Shown here: positions 24,803 to 36,916 of the stretch, piece after piece | How positions within the stretch are numbered: position 1 is the stretch's first letter | How the letters are laid out: every line of letters begins with the position of its first letter | DNA from: Parascedosporium putredinis | Lineage: Eukaryota; Ascomycota; Sordariomycetes; Microascales; Microascaceae | Direction: 5' to 3' | DNA length: 64,000 nucleotides | Assembly: GCA_949357655.1 (NCBI GenBank) | Contig: CASHTG010000006.1 | Location: 372,001-436,000 of the forward strand | Notes under the pieces: generated by a model | Told to the model about the DNA's origin: nothing | Database searches by the model: none | Seen by the model: the letters and a program-made list of their open reading frames with translations, nothing else | Position numbers and translations under genes: made by a program

Positions 24803-27735
24803 TGAAAAGACGATGGTGGTGGAATAGGCTCGTCCTCACAATCGCATCTCGGCTACGGGAGGATTTCTCATTCGAGGGAAGGATAGCCTACGGCACCCGG
24901 GACGAGATGCGTCCGTCTTTCTGTCTCTTTGGCGGCTTCTTTCGTTCGTTGACCTTGTCTTCTCCATACTACCCTTGTCCCGCTTAACACACCGATCTAA
25001 GATTAAGGAACGTTTCCCCAAAGGGCAGAGGAGGGTAGAGGAGGGGGGCAAAAGGCTATCGGAACGCCGGGAAAGGGTCGAAGGCGACATTACGATCCCA
25101 TGCGTTCCATCCCCCAGGTTCATCGGGCCGGCACTGGAATCGCGCGCGCGAGAAGAGGGACGTAGTAGACACTGGAAAGAAAGAGCGAAAAGAAGGAATA
25201 AGGGACAGAACGAGGCACGTCCCTAGCTCCATCGCCCGTTTCTGCCTTGGTTCCTGGCTCCATCGTCCATCGGCGGCGGGGAAAGGAAATCATCGGACCC
25301 CCTGGCTTAGGATGCCTAGCGCGCGGAGCAAGAGGGGCGTGGAGATTTTTCGTGCGGATGGGTGGCCGAGATGATGGGCGTGGAAGAAGGCGACATGATA
25401 GTGGGATCGTCTTATCCCCATCTTTTCTATTTCATGTTTACTATCACCAGGTCTCTACGTTTAGGATTTACTCTGTATTACTTGATATTTCTTTTATGGG
25501 GAAAAATCACTTGCTAGTGAGAGTAAGAGCAAGATGGAACAGCGAGAGGAGAACAAGGAACGAGAGAGAGGGTTGAGCTTCAATACGTCGTGGGTATGAC
25601 GGTTGTGACCCAAGCCGGAGCGAGTCTAGCGTAGCGTCGCGCGCGTGTACCTGGGGAGGGACAGAGGGGAGAAATCATTCCGAGTACGATTCCGGGGGCA
25701 AGGGGCCTTCGGCTCCAACGTGCAGCGGCAAAGGCTACTCATGTGCCATGTCTCCCGGGGGAGCTACTGTTCAGGCGTCATGGTCACGGGCGGAAAACAG
25801 AACGCGGTTCTCAAGTGGGAGCTCATCGTGGCACGTTGGGAGTAGAACCGATAGTTTGAGGCTCTCTCCATCTCTCTCTGTGTTGGTCTATTGCTCACTC
25901 CCCGCCGGCACGGGGGCCGGAAACCAACGTTGCCCAAACTATGGAACAAGTGATGAGAGAAGGAAAAACATGGCCCCTCCCCTTTCGACAAGGACCCGCG
26001 CGCACGGCATGACTTGACGACAAGAGGACCGCCAACCAGAGGGGCGGAAAAAGAAGGAGGCGATGCCCTCCCTTCCCGGGTGGAGGAAAGGGAAAAGGAA
26101 TGGGACAGCGACGGACGAAAAGAAAAGAAAAAGAAACAAAAAACAGAAAAGAGGGGCCCGAACCAAAGATGGACGGGCTGGGCGCGCATCCTCGGTGGTG
26201 GAAAACAAAAAGATGGAGAAAAGGGTGGGCAATAGCCCGGCCGCCGGGACGGTCTCTTACAAAGTGCGACTCTGGGATTCTCTATTTCAATCTTGTCTCG
26301 TTGAGCCTCGCTGCTTCTCCTGTTAATTCCCGGGTTTGTGCTGGCCGCTCGGGCAGCCCGTCCAAGTAGGGCCCCCGCGAGTCGAGTCACGCTGGCCAAG
26401 AGATCGGCGAGATGATGGACACGTTGGGAGGGGCGTGGTTGAGATAGGTCTACTTGATGATATGTGAATGAGGGTATATGGATGCGTGTATGTGTATGTC
26501 TGGTAGGGAAACTAGAATAACACAAAGACAAGCCAGCATCATTGCATTGTCTCTATTTCCTCCTTTTTGTCCACTCTCCTGGTTTATTCCGGTTGGTGTT
26601 CTTTTTTCTAATTCCCAAATGGAAGGGGTAAACGTGGGGAACCAAACGTCGTCGTCTTGCACCGAAATCATACTAGACCAGGTTCGGGGATTCAAAGAAG
26701 GGGGCGAAGGGGGCGCATGTGCGCAGCGGCATGATGATGATGGAAAGTAGAACTTCCCATCAACGTGGACGTGGTGGACTTGGTGGACGTCGAGGTGAGG
26801 TGAGGTTGGACTGGAGGCTCGGAGGTTTTATTTCTCGTCGACCTGCACCGAATTAGTCCGCCAACCATGGCCGGCAGCCAAGCTTTTGCCGCGGTGCCTG
26901 TGTCTCCACCAAATGGACGCCGGACCCTTTTCCGATGCAACCACCCACGTCCACACACACACACAGTTGATCTATACACCAAACAGGTACCTGGACGGAC
27001 GTGAGGTGAGGAACGCCATCCGATCCAGAGCCACATACTTCGTACTTGTAGATGCTCGGCCCAGTCCACGCCCATTGCACCGCACCTCACCCAGCAAGAG
27101 GTCATTGAAAGCGGATCTTGAGGCTCTTGGAGTTGATTGCCCTCCCCTCTCTATCTCTATTCCATAGTACACTTGCGCCGATTTCATCTATTAACCGAGA
27201 TCGCACCCGCCCCCGAGAGCCTTTCTCTCTTTGTCTTCTCTCTGTCTCTATTCTTGGTGATCTTCGAATAAGGAAAGAGCGAGGGACAATCAGGACCCGG
27301 GAGGATGGTTTGCATTTGGTCGATCCAAAAACCTTGTATTGATGGCGGTTTGTGTCCGTTGATTGTCAAACGTCAAACATTGAAACAAAGAGTGAGCCAA
27401 ACATGGGGATGGAGATCGCGCAACAGTCTTGTGTGCTGGCGGGTCACTTGCCCATTTCCCAGCTGGGATCTTTTGCGAGCCTGGCCGCATCCAGACAAAG
27501 GTGTTTCCATTCTTCAAGGCACACGCGATTCACCCTCTCTCTTTCTCCTTTTGCTCCCGTAGCGTCGGTGGGGGACATAGGAATCCCACTATTCTCCCTC
27601 TTCCCCCAATCATATCCCTACCGGAACCTCAACCCGGAACGGGGTCATGAGCAGCATATGTCTCTTGTTCTTTTTTCTTTCTTTTTTCTCTTTTTCTTCA
27701 GGTCCTGGCTTTCCTCTAAACGGAAACTGGGAAGA

Positions 27736-27762
27736 GCTGGAAACTGGAAACTGGAAACTGGG
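27736..27762 (+). repeat. short tandem repeat, 7-bp unit GGAAACT, three copies
   Basis: Three adjacent copies of the heptamer followed by a GGGAACCT variant, in gene-free DNA. Confidence 0.75.
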
Positions 27763-29080
27763 AACCTGACCTGTCCCAGCTACGTTGACAGCCACGTAAA
27801 CGAACGCTGCGTGCCTGTGTGCCTGCGTGCCCTGCGCGCGCAACGCAGCTGACATGATATCCACAACACAACCGGAAGAACTATCTCAACTTTCGCCGCG
27901 GCCCACTCTCCACTCCCCTTCCCTCCCCTCCCCAATTTCCCTTCCCCTCTCCGCCCACCCTTGCCATTTCCCTTTCCCTCTCGACGAGCCCGTCGCTCTA
28001 CTGTAGCCGGGACAATGCCCCCGCGGAGCCGAAAGCCGCCGTGGCCCGCCCGCCTGATCTAACCCCCAAGCAGACCGTCCTTGCATACCGAACCCCAAAG
28101 AACGTGGACGAAAGAGAGCTTGCTGGAAGCGATGGCCGTATGCCTTGGGGCGGCTCAATTCATCGACACCGTACCATTGGCCCTTTGTACGAAAGAGGAC
28201 AAGAGGGGAGAGCACGAGAAGAACATGGAGAAGAAGCTACCCGCCTTCTTCTTGTTACAACGCTTCCACTTCCGGGGCCCCTCATGCTAGCCATTAGTTT
28301 CCCTCTCTCGGCCCACATAGGAAGGGGATAGTGCAAAAGGCAAAAGGGGAGCAAAGGGAAAGGTCTGCCGCTATGTCGGCACTACTTTTACGGCGGGGGG
28401 CCAATCCCCAGCTTGCTCGTGGTATTCCGAATGGGGCCCATGAGGACCTGTAGACATTCAATGATGATCTATTCTTGTCACGTCAGAGGCTTCTTTGGTA
28501 CACAAAGTCATGCGGTGTGTTTTCTTTGAGGCCTCTTTCTTGCGGTAGAACGAGAGGCGCCTACGGGGACGGAGATCGGCCGTCGGCTTCGACATTCCGG
28601 GGAAAAATCTCTTGTGCTTCCTTTCACGTTGATCTCATTTCCTCGTCTTGACCTTGTTCTTCCTCATGTTGGCTTTTTTGGAATTGGCTTGGTTTCATCC
28701 TGACTCTTTCGGGGTCTTGGCTCGTACAAAACCCAGGCCCAGTAGTGGGATACATGATGCCTGGCATGGAAGCCAAGGCGGACCGAGGATATTCCCATCT
28801 TCCTGGCCTATGATCCAACATGCAAACCTGATGCCATCGCGGCTCCGCCCCCGATGGCCGCGATACAACGTGCACAGAGGATCAAGCTGTAGGCGGGACC
28901 TCTCCTCCTCCCATCTCTCTTCACCATCCTTTGCTCTCATCTCAGACATGCTCCCTAATTCCCTCCGGGCTTTAACCACGCAATGATTCTCTGAACCGTA
29001 ATTACCCTTAATTCCCCAGCCCAGCCTTTAGCTCACCCACGTCATCCCCTGACCTCTTCGACGTTGCCTCCTCCAACAGA

Positions 29081-30236
29081 TTATTTAGAGTCTTCCTGGC
29101 CACCTTCCACCGGGGCCGGCCGCTTAGTCAAAATCTCGTCAATGATGCCCAGGTCCTTGGCCTCGTCCGGCGTCAGGTACCGGTCCCTCTCCATCAGGTC
29201 CGCCACGCTCTTCTGGTCAAATTTGTCGCTGCCCAGCGCCTTGTTGACGTGCCGCCGGTAAATGTCGTTGACCTGCTCCCGTATCCTCTGGATCTGGTTG
29301 GCGTAGATGAGGATGTCGGACGCCTGGCCCTGCGTGCCTCCCAGGGGCTGGTGGATCATGATGGAGCTATGCGGGAGGGCGTAGCGGTGGCCCGCCTCGC
29401 CTCCGACGAGAAGGAGGGCAGCCATGGAAGACGCCGCGCCGACACACACCGTCGATACCGGCGGCCGGATATAGCTCATCGTGTCGTAGATGGCGAGGCC
29501 TGACCGAGGAAAGAAGAAGCAATGTCGGGGTTAGCAGTCATCCTTTCTGGGAAGAGAAGAAGCAGAAGAAGAAGAAGGGGAAAGGAAGAGGCGGGGTTGT
29601 GTTACCTGATGATATCATGCCACCCGGAGAGTTGATATACATGGTGATGGGCTTCTCTGGGTTTTCCGCCTCGAGCCAGAGGAGCTGCGACACGATGGAC
29701 GCCGCGGTGCCATCGTCAATCGATCCGTAGAGACACACTATGCGTTCCTTTGACGAGAAGAAGAAACACTCGGTCAGCGGTATGTCTTAACATTCATGAG
29801 GGACTGACGTCTTTCTTGCTTGACCGGTTCGTACCTGTAGTAGCTTGGAAAAGATATCGGCTAATAGGACGTAAGCACAAAGCCTATAGTTAGCGTCTGG
29901 CGAGAGAGAGATATGTCGGGGTCTTATCCCAGCTTCTCGTGAGTTGGGACACACGCACATGTCCTCCAGCCACCAGACTGCTCACAATTGAAAAAGTGTT
30001 AGCGGATCCTCAAGACAAGAAGCACCTCCCCGTCCCTCTCAGTTCTAGATTGGCGCAACGACATACGGTGACTTCTGTGATGTACGGTACGGGAATGATG
30101 CCGGACGGCGGCACGCTCGAGTGATACTGCCTGGGGGTTGGTTCTGGCACGGGAGCTGGCGAAGGGCGTTGGCGAGGGCAGGTCGAGGCGCTGCTCCGAG
30201 CCGCGCGGCGCGGAGAAGCGAGCGCTGGGCGGACAT
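29081..30236 (-). CDS. clpP: mitochondrial ATP-dependent Clp protease proteolytic subunit
   Basis: The serine protease ring of the matrix ClpXP protease. Exons (transcript order): 30067..30236, 29959..29977 (19 nt), 29835..29860 (26 nt), 29606..29747, 29081..29499. The N-terminus MSAQRSLLRAARLGAAPRPA is Arg/Ala-rich and lacks acidic residues, as in a matrix-targeting presequence. The mature start SGIIPVPYITEVT is family-typical, followed by GGWRTSDIFSKLLQERIVCL and NSPGG. The catalytic Ser is in GAASSMAA, the His in MIHQP, and the Asp in MERDRYLTPDEA. The C-terminus is short (RPAPVEGGQEDSK). One break at 30133-30137 (G-run on plus) separates the presequence from the mature region; correcting it gives 258 aa. 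ClpP is present in filamentous fungi and absent from budding yeast. Confidence 0.95.
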
Positions 30237-31181
30237 GGAAGAGCGAGGGGCGTCTTTCGCCGACGACCGTGAGGAAGCTGGTTCTTGGTGAAGAGGGGTT
30301 TTGTTTTTGGGTCTCGGGGTTACGAGGCTTCAATTGTTCGTCGGGGCGCGGTGGGGGCGAGGTTCGTGAGTCGGAGAGTTGGAGAGTGGGGGAGAGGTGA
30401 GGTTGGAATGGAGGCGGGAGCTTGGAGAGCTTGAAGCTTGAGAAGCTTAGTGATCAAGGGTCGGAATTGACTTGGGAGTTGGTGGGGACAACATGTGCAA
30501 CGCAACGCGCACGGCCTCGGATTGATCCAATGGGTTCCTTCAATTGATAAAGTCGATTTTGTCTTCTGTCCGGGACGCACTTGAGAGCTCTGTCTTTATG
30601 CAGTTTGGGTTCAACTTGCTAGCCATGGCCTACTTTCAATTGAGATAGAAAAGAAGCTATAAGCAGCTCTGATAGTTTAGAAGCAAATGAACCAGCATCG
30701 GGTAGAGGGGCGTAATCGCGTCCAACACAGCTCATCCACAGCTTGGCTGGAGTGCAAAGACACCACCCAACCCTGCTCGCATGAGAATCAATGGCACGGG
30801 CGACATTTCTAGAGCAATGGATCCTATTTCAGGTGGAAAAGCACCATTGTCCCAAAATATCGTGAAATTCACTTTGGCACCTTGAGAGACCTCCAAAGCA
30901 CGGGTTCCAGGCGTGGGCCATTTAACGGATAACTAAGATCAGTGGATCTTGTTCTCATAGCGCACATGCAATACTTAAGCTGTCTTATGCGCATACACGT
31001 AATTGGTCAACGCATCAACGCATCACCGCGAGAAATAAATCTTTGGCCTGCCCATTCAATCCTCAAAACCTCCCACACAAGACCTCGCGCTTCACTACAA
31101 ACGAAAAGCGTCGACACACAACGCCCACTCCCAGAGGAGACCCTTCCCCCTTTTTGCTTGCGACCGGCCCTCCATGAAGCC
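30237..31181. other. divergent promoter region between clpP and the next gene
   Basis: About 0.95 kb with no convincing frame. It should contain the promoters of both flanking genes, which are transcribed away from each other. Confidence 0.4.
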
Positions 31182-32517
31182 ATGCGCCCTGCTCCGGCGC
31201 CTGCCTCGACCCTCCCCAGCAGAGCAACAGCAGCACGTGAGCCCTTCTCCCGCGCCTACTCGGATGCCGGCGGCGACGGCGGCGGCCCCAGCGCGCGGGG
31301 TCGCCTCTCCGTCCTCGAAGACGTCAAGGAACGCCTGCGCCTAGACCAGTCCGAAGGCACCATCACGATCGACGCCGACAACAAGACGGTCGACACCGCG
31401 GCGGGCAAGCTCCCCTCTCGCCCGTCATGGACCCGACGTGGGTCGACGCCATGCAGAGGCACAAGCAGCGCAAAGCGAATCCGAAAGCGCATCCGACCGG
31501 TCGGTTTCGCAGGAAGCTAGCCAACAACATTTACGGTACGTTAGCTCCTAACGGAAAGAAGCACAAGGCGGCGGCAGGTCTTGTCGTATATCTTGGGACC
31601 CGAAAAGAAACAAAAAAGAAAATCAAGCTAACTCGCGACAAACAGCCCAGATGCTCGCCTCCCCGTCCGCAATTGCGCCATGACCCGCACCCGACTCCCC
31701 CGCGATTTCCTCCAAGAGTTCCGCCCCGTCCTCGAGCCCACGACCCAGCAGCCCTGGTGGATGCCCGCCGAGATGGCCCGCGAGACCAGCACCATCACCT
31801 CCTCCTCTTCCACTTCTTCCTCTTCCCCTCCTCGCTTCCAGAGGGCGCAGTCACCCCCACTCCGACGACACTACCGCCATAGTCAAGGGCAGCCGCGGCC
31901 CCGTCGGCTACCTCCTCGCCCACCAGAGCGTCACGACCCCGCCCCCGCGCCAGACCAACTTCCGCCACGCCGTCTCGCGCAGCCTGACGGCCACGAAACC
32001 CTGGAAAATGAACCAGATGCCCGGCAACGGGCCCCGTGTGGCGAGACGGCATGAACGAGATCCTGCTCGACATGATGAGGCGCGACGCCGCCGCCGGCCT
32101 GCGGGAACTGGCGCGCTTGGTGGACGCCGGGGAGAAGCCGTACCTTGTCCCGCTCAAGGCCTGGGACGAGGTGGACGCGCAAAAATTTCGCGGGTGTCTT
32201 CTCTGGTGGGGGCCCGAAGAATCTCCCACCACCGCCGCTGCCGCTGCCGCTACCGAGACAATGGTGGGGGTGAGCCAGAGGTCGCTCCGTCCGACGACTC
32301 GCCTTCCTTTTACTCGACCTACGACGTCGAGGGCGTGCGCTTTGGAGCCAAGATCCCCGTCCACAACCTGCGCGTCGTCCTCGGCCCCGCGCACTTTGCC
32401 GAGCTGCGCGCCGCATCGCCCATCTTTCGGGACACGCACATGGCGTTGCTCGCGCGGGTGAGGTCGACGAGGGTGCAGAAGCTGTTGTGGCGTATTCAGG
32501 GATACATGGCAGTGTGA
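31182..32517 (+). CDS. unrecognised fungal protein, probably mitochondrial (about five frame breaks)
   Basis: The start ATG at 31182 opens MRPAPAPASTLPSRATAARE, an Arg/Ala/Ser-rich presequence-like end. Then come LSVLEDVKERLRLDQSEGTI, DPTWVDAMQRHKQRK and FRRKLANNIY. An intron (31536..31645, GTACGT..ACAG) joins to AQMLASPVRNCAMTRTRLPR and DFLQEFRPV, with WWMPAEM next. The C-terminus has VWRDGMNEILLDMMRRDAA, YLVPLKAWDEV, CLLW, EGVRFGAKIPVHNLRVVLG and LLWRIQGYMAV. I believe this block order recurs in an uncharacterised ascomycete family, but I cannot name a function. Frame changes occur near 31412-31415, 31661-31664, about 31800-31860, about 32030 and 32210-32280. With corrections the model is 408 aa. 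Whether all breaks are errors is less certain than for the conserved genes. Confidence 0.6.
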
Positions 32518-33180
32518 GTCCCTTGCGCCTCAGGACGTCGTGGAAACAAAAAAGAAGGAGGAGAAGAAATCTTTTTTCCCCCAAAAAGAAACAATGAAAC
32601 GAACAAGAAAAAGGAATTCGGACAATTGAGCAAGAAGAAGGCGCACGGCGCACGTTTCAAGGGCAGTTTGTGTATAAAAAGATGAAGAGAATGCATTGGC
32701 GACTCTACGAATAGATAGAAATCTGATACCCCCCTTCTTTTTCTCTCTTCCTTTGTCCCCCAAGTTTCGTCATCACAAACATAATCTTGCGACAGACATG
32801 GATCAACCAGCTCCTTGAAAACACAGAGGTGCGTGGGTCCCCGTGTAAATCGCCGGTCTAGCAACGACCCTTTGGTTTTTGCGTGAGGGGTGTGGTGTAC
32901 GCGTGCCTCCTGCTCCGATTTCGTCATGCGAAGCTGATGGAGGAGCCGCTGACTGACTCTTCAACAGACGCACACATCCATTTGATCCAACCTCAGACGT
33001 CCAACGCGGTACTTTATTTTTTTCTTGTCTCATCTCGCTTTTCTTTTTTTTTTTCCCTCCCCTTCTCGATTTATATAGCTCCTTTCCCCTTCGTCTCTTA
33101 CTTTCCCTTCACTCTCTCTCTCTCTCCTTCATAGACCCCCTCCCATCTCTAGAATATTAAAAAATACCCCTCAAGAAACC
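32518..33180. other. intergenic, promoter of the thioesterase gene
   Basis: No gene is seen. The last 150 bases are very CT-rich, as in many highly expressed fungal promoters, and include a TATA-like element. Confidence 0.45.
33071..33077 (+). promoter_or_regulatory. TATA-like element upstream of the thioesterase gene
   Basis: TTATATAG lies about 105 bases before the ATG at 33181 inside a pyrimidine-rich tract. Confidence 0.35.
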
Positions 33181-34096
33181 ATGTTAGACAACCCCGAAAT
33201 CATCCAACCCCCGCACCCTTCCCACCCCACCTCCCACCTCCCCATCATCCTCATCCACGACGGCGGCGGCACCTGCTTCGCCTACTGCTGCCTCGACACC
33301 GTCCCCCGCGCCATGTACGGCATCCACAACCCCCACTTCTGGTCCGGCGACCCCTGGACCGGCGGCATCCCCGAAATGGCCGCCGCCTACACCAAAATCA
33401 TCCGCGCCCTCGTCGCCGACCCGGCCTTCCCTTCCCGGCCCCGCCTCCCCGGCGCACCTCTGACTCCTCCAACACCCCGGCGCGGCAGCGGCAGCGACAA
33501 CAGCGGCATCGTCCACACCCCCGAAAAAGAGGTTCCTCCTCGGCGGCTGGTCCCTCGGCGGCATCCTCTCCCTCCAAATCACCAAAGAACTCCAATCCAC
33601 CCCGGACCCAGACATCGAAATCGCCGGCCTCCTCCTCATCGACAGCATGTACCCCGTCTCCCTCTCCCCCAACGGTCCCCCTTACGTCCCCATCTCCTCC
33701 TCCCTCCCCGCCCTCGCCCCCGGCGCTACCAAGACCCAGGTCCTCTCCCGCGCCTGCATGACCAAGGCCGCCGCCATGCTCCTCGCCTGGACCGCCCCCG
33801 TCCTCGCCCACCCCGTGCCCCCGCCGTCCTCATCAAGGCCCGCGACGCCATCCCCCTGGGCCCTCACCCTCACCACAGGTGACGACGGCGTCCAGACCAC
33901 CACCGTGAGCGCCATCGACACCCACCGCGCCGATCGCGAGCTCGGCTGGGGCCACTACCGCCCCGGCTGGATCCGCGCCGTCTACGACGTCCCCGGCGAC
34001 CACTTTAGCATGTTTTCCATCTTCAACGCCGAGGCCATGACTCCCGTCGTCGAGCGCGCCTGCCGCACCCTCGAGAGCCTGGCCGAGCGCGCCTAG
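33181..34096 (+). CDS. stand-alone thioesterase (alpha/beta hydrolase), about three frame breaks
   Basis: The protein opens MLDNPEIIQPP and continues PIILIHDGGGTCFAYCCL, MYGIHNPHFWSG and AAAYTKIIRAL. These are hallmarks of the fungal thioesterase domain related to the release domains of polyketide and non-ribosomal peptide synthases. The nucleophile elbow is GGWSLGG (Ser), followed by LLLIDSMYP; the C-terminal WIRAVYDVPGDHFSMFS carries the catalytic His. Breaks lie near 33517-33535, 33815-33825 and 33850-33860, mainly in C-runs. With these as one-base errors the length is 304 aa. No synthase gene is adjacent, so its acyl substrate is unknown and an editing or general hydrolase role is equally possible. 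Confidence 0.78.
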
Positions 34097-35419
34097 ATTC
34101 CCCAAGGTTAGCGTACCACGGGGTTAGACGCAGGCTGGGATGGGCTAGTGGCGGAACAGCCCACCCCCGAGACACGGCTTTTTTATCTCGTGCCGTTGAA
34201 TAGAGGCGTTCGCCGGGCAAAAGTTAAAATAGACAAGGCCAGTCTGCTTTTCTTCCCGTCCCGGCGCTATCTTTTGTCTCGGCGACGGCCATAGACCACC
34301 CGAATTTAGTACCGTTCCTTAAGGCGGGATGTGCTTCAAACCTTTAGACGGAAGAGAGCGAAAATAGGGCGAGAGTAAATGAGAGTCTCCCACCATCTCC
34401 TTCGAAGTCATGCTCTCCCCGGCGCTATCCTCTGTCTCGTCGACGGCTATAGACCGCCCCGAATTCCATTCCGTTCTTCAAGCTGGCTGGATGCATTTTT
34501 AAGCCTTCACATGTTTCGACAGAAGAGAGGAAAGAAAGCTGAATCTTCCTCGAGATCATGCTCTCTTCGCTCTCAAACATCATCTAGAAACCCAAACTTC
34601 CCTCCTCTAGGCCTACAATCCCGCCACAAAATCCTAGAGAGAGAGCTATGAATCTCACGGAGAGACACACCCGCCCACGACTAGATAAACAAAAAAAACA
34701 AAAAAACTAAACACTAGACCCAGAACGTTCCCCCATACCGGTAGACAAGCCCCCGTCGAGAAGGAACTGGCTGCACCGTCCTCATAGCTCATATCAAGAC
34801 ATGGCCCGGCGCTATAAAAGATCACATTCCGTGCCGTGTCCGAGATAGGGACCGCCGCGCAAGTGAGAAAATAAGATAAGACGCTAGCCACCAGCCTTCA
34901 AAAGACGGATTGCACAAGCGCGAGACATGCCTCTCAATTCGTGGTCACCCGAGAAACGCCCTTTACGAAAAGCACGGCCTAAAGTCGTAGAATCCGCTTG
35001 ATTATGCAGCGGGTCGTCCTTCTTCGCTGTTCTCATGTTCCAGTCATCAAAACGCAACCGTGTACACCTATCCTAGTTTCGTGAAGAGAGAGAAAAAAAA
35101 AAAAAGAATCATGGAAAACGAAACCACCCAATTTCCGAGAACAAGGAAAGCACAGATGAACCAGCCCAAAAGTAAATTTTACATTGCTTTTTCCTCCCTC
35201 CGGAAACCTCGGTTGCCCATAGGCCCCCGTCCTGTCCACCCGCTCGTAAAGAATAGTACACACTGCATCAAAATGTTCGCGATTGGGCATGCGGCCTCCG
35301 TTTCGCCCGCCCCATCCTCGTCAGATAACTCCACCATAGATACCAAGGTAGTCTCTGACAAATAGTACACATATCGAAATGGGCGTTTCTCACCCCTTCC
35401 CCGTATACCCCATTGACGT
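34097..35419. other. convergent intergenic region
   Basis: It lies between the 3' ends of the thioesterase and the BAR-domain gene. It contains an imperfect ~158-bp tandem duplication (listed separately). No gene is seen. Confidence 0.45.
34260..34530 (+). repeat. diverged tandem duplication, period about 158 bp
   Basis: The string GGCGCTAT..TCTGTCTCG..CGACGGC.ATAGACC.CCC.GAATT recurs at 34263 and 34421, followed in both copies by CCGTTC(C)TT, then a GACGGAAGAGAG/GACAGAAGAGAG match. CATGCTCTC also recurs at about 34410 and 34558. Copies differ by many substitutions, so the duplication is old or has been mutated. Confidence 0.7.
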
Positions 35420-36916
35420 TTAGTAAAACTCCCTCTTCGCCGGAATAGGCGGTGGTGGCTTCTTGGACCGGCAGGGTGGAGGCGGCGGTGGCGCCTTGCG
35501 GTACCCAGACCCGCTACCGGTAGTACTCTTACCCCAGCTGCTGTGGCTAGTAGCTGGGCTCGCGCATCGATCGGGTCCCCATCCAGGGCTGGGACTTCCG
35601 CTGTCGGGGGTCTCATCGTCGTAGCCATCGGCGAACACGTTGCTACCTCCTCCATTTCTCGGTGAGGTCGCCACATCCGTATTGATGCGGCCAATGGGGC
35701 GCAGCTGGGAGCGCATGTTGCCCACAGGAACCATTTGGTGCGAGGATACTCGTCTCTCGAGTCGCGGCGGAGGTGCTGCCGCAGACGCGCCGCTCGCCAC
35801 CGAATTGGACCTAGAAAAGGTTTGCGACCGTGTGGGGACCTCGGGCGGCGGCCTTCTGGCAGGCGCGGCGCGGAACGAGGCCATGCGCGAAGGGGAGGCT
35901 CCGAATCTTCGTACTCCTCTTCGTAAATCTGGCCCCTGCTGACCGGCTCACTGTAAGTGTGACCCAAGGCAGGCCGGGACCTTCGAGGCGAGAGTGGCGC
36001 GGGTGTACGCTGGGACCCGGCACGCGAAGGAGGGCCCGACGAGTGTGAGTAGCCGCCAGCACTAGGAGTGGCCGTCATGATTTCTTCCCGGGCGCGGCGC
36101 AGCTCGTCGGCACAGCGTTCGTGGAAATCTAGTTGGGCATCCAAGAAGGCGGAAAGCTCGCGTAGGCTATCGGATTCGGCCTCCTTGATGTCCTGCATAC
36201 GGCGGAGAACGTCTTCGTTGGCCTCGTCAAACTTGGCTCGGGAAGAGCGAGCTTCTTCCTCCAGGCGGAAATCTTCGCGCTTGGAGCGTTGAGCCTTGGT
36301 CGTGCTCGTATCGTAGGCCAAGCGGCGGGACTCGAGCTTTTACGGGCAGCCTGTACAAGAGGGGGTGGGGCGTATGAGCACTCTGAGAGAGGGCGAGGTC
36401 CGGTATGCCAAAGGGAAAGCAAAGGAGGAAATGCTTACCTGGTAATCTTTCATCATAGCGAGGGATCGGTTTAGGGATTCAAGCCATGTGGCAGTAATGT
36501 CAGAGGTATACTGCTCTTGGATACTTGCGATTCGTTCATTTGTTCGTCCGACAGCTTCAGGGTTGCATGCGAGTTAGCCACTTTTGCGGCGTCGACAACT
36601 GGGAGCGAAAAGTCCTTACCAATCAAAGTGTTGCCGTATTCGGAGTCGCTCTCAAAGTCCTCGCCGTGGCTCATCATGGTCCTGCCAAGATAGCTTCCGG
36701 GTAGGCCCTTTTCCTTGTCGTCCAAGACCTCTGTGCGGCGGCCGGCCCATTTGACGTAGGCCGTAGTGGAGCGGTGGAGACGCTCGGCTCCGTCGATTCG
36801 CAAGGCCATTTCTGTCTCGAGCATCTTGAACTCGTCCGAGTGGCTCGTCCTGGCCTCGCCGCCCATCTTCTCGCCGGCCCAGTGGAAGGCGCGGTCGAAC
36901 TTTTGGTGATCTTCAT
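35420..36916 (-). CDS. BAR-domain protein with proline-rich tail (three frame breaks)
   Basis: Exons (transcript order): 36620..36916, 36439..36554, 35420..36350. The protein begins MKITKKFDRAFHWAGEKMGG after correction of a break at 36901-36904. The BAR domain covers about residues 1-240, with LETEMALRIDGAERLHRS, GRRTEVLDDKEKGLPGSYLG and RTNERIASIQEQYTS. It continues through AARKKLESRRLAYD (break at 36338-36341), VLRRMQDIKEAESDSLREL and LDAQLDFHERCADELRRA. The remainder is Ser/Pro/Arg-rich and ends KKPPPPIPAKREFY, a possible SH3 ligand; I see no SH3 domain. A third break is at 35892-35895. The corrected length is 448 aa. Such proteins bind and curve membranes in endocytosis; the role here is inferred from the family. 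Confidence 0.88.

Larger units (their letters stand above)
24645..29080. other. 4.4-kb stretch upstream of cel6A and downstream of clpP
   Basis: I find no supportable gene. The proximal part is the cel6A promoter. Further on are pyrimidine-rich tracts, a GGAAACT triplet repeat near 27736-27762, and long stretches of simple composition (26030-26250, 27890-27980). Genes may have been missed if heavily broken. Confidence 0.4.
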
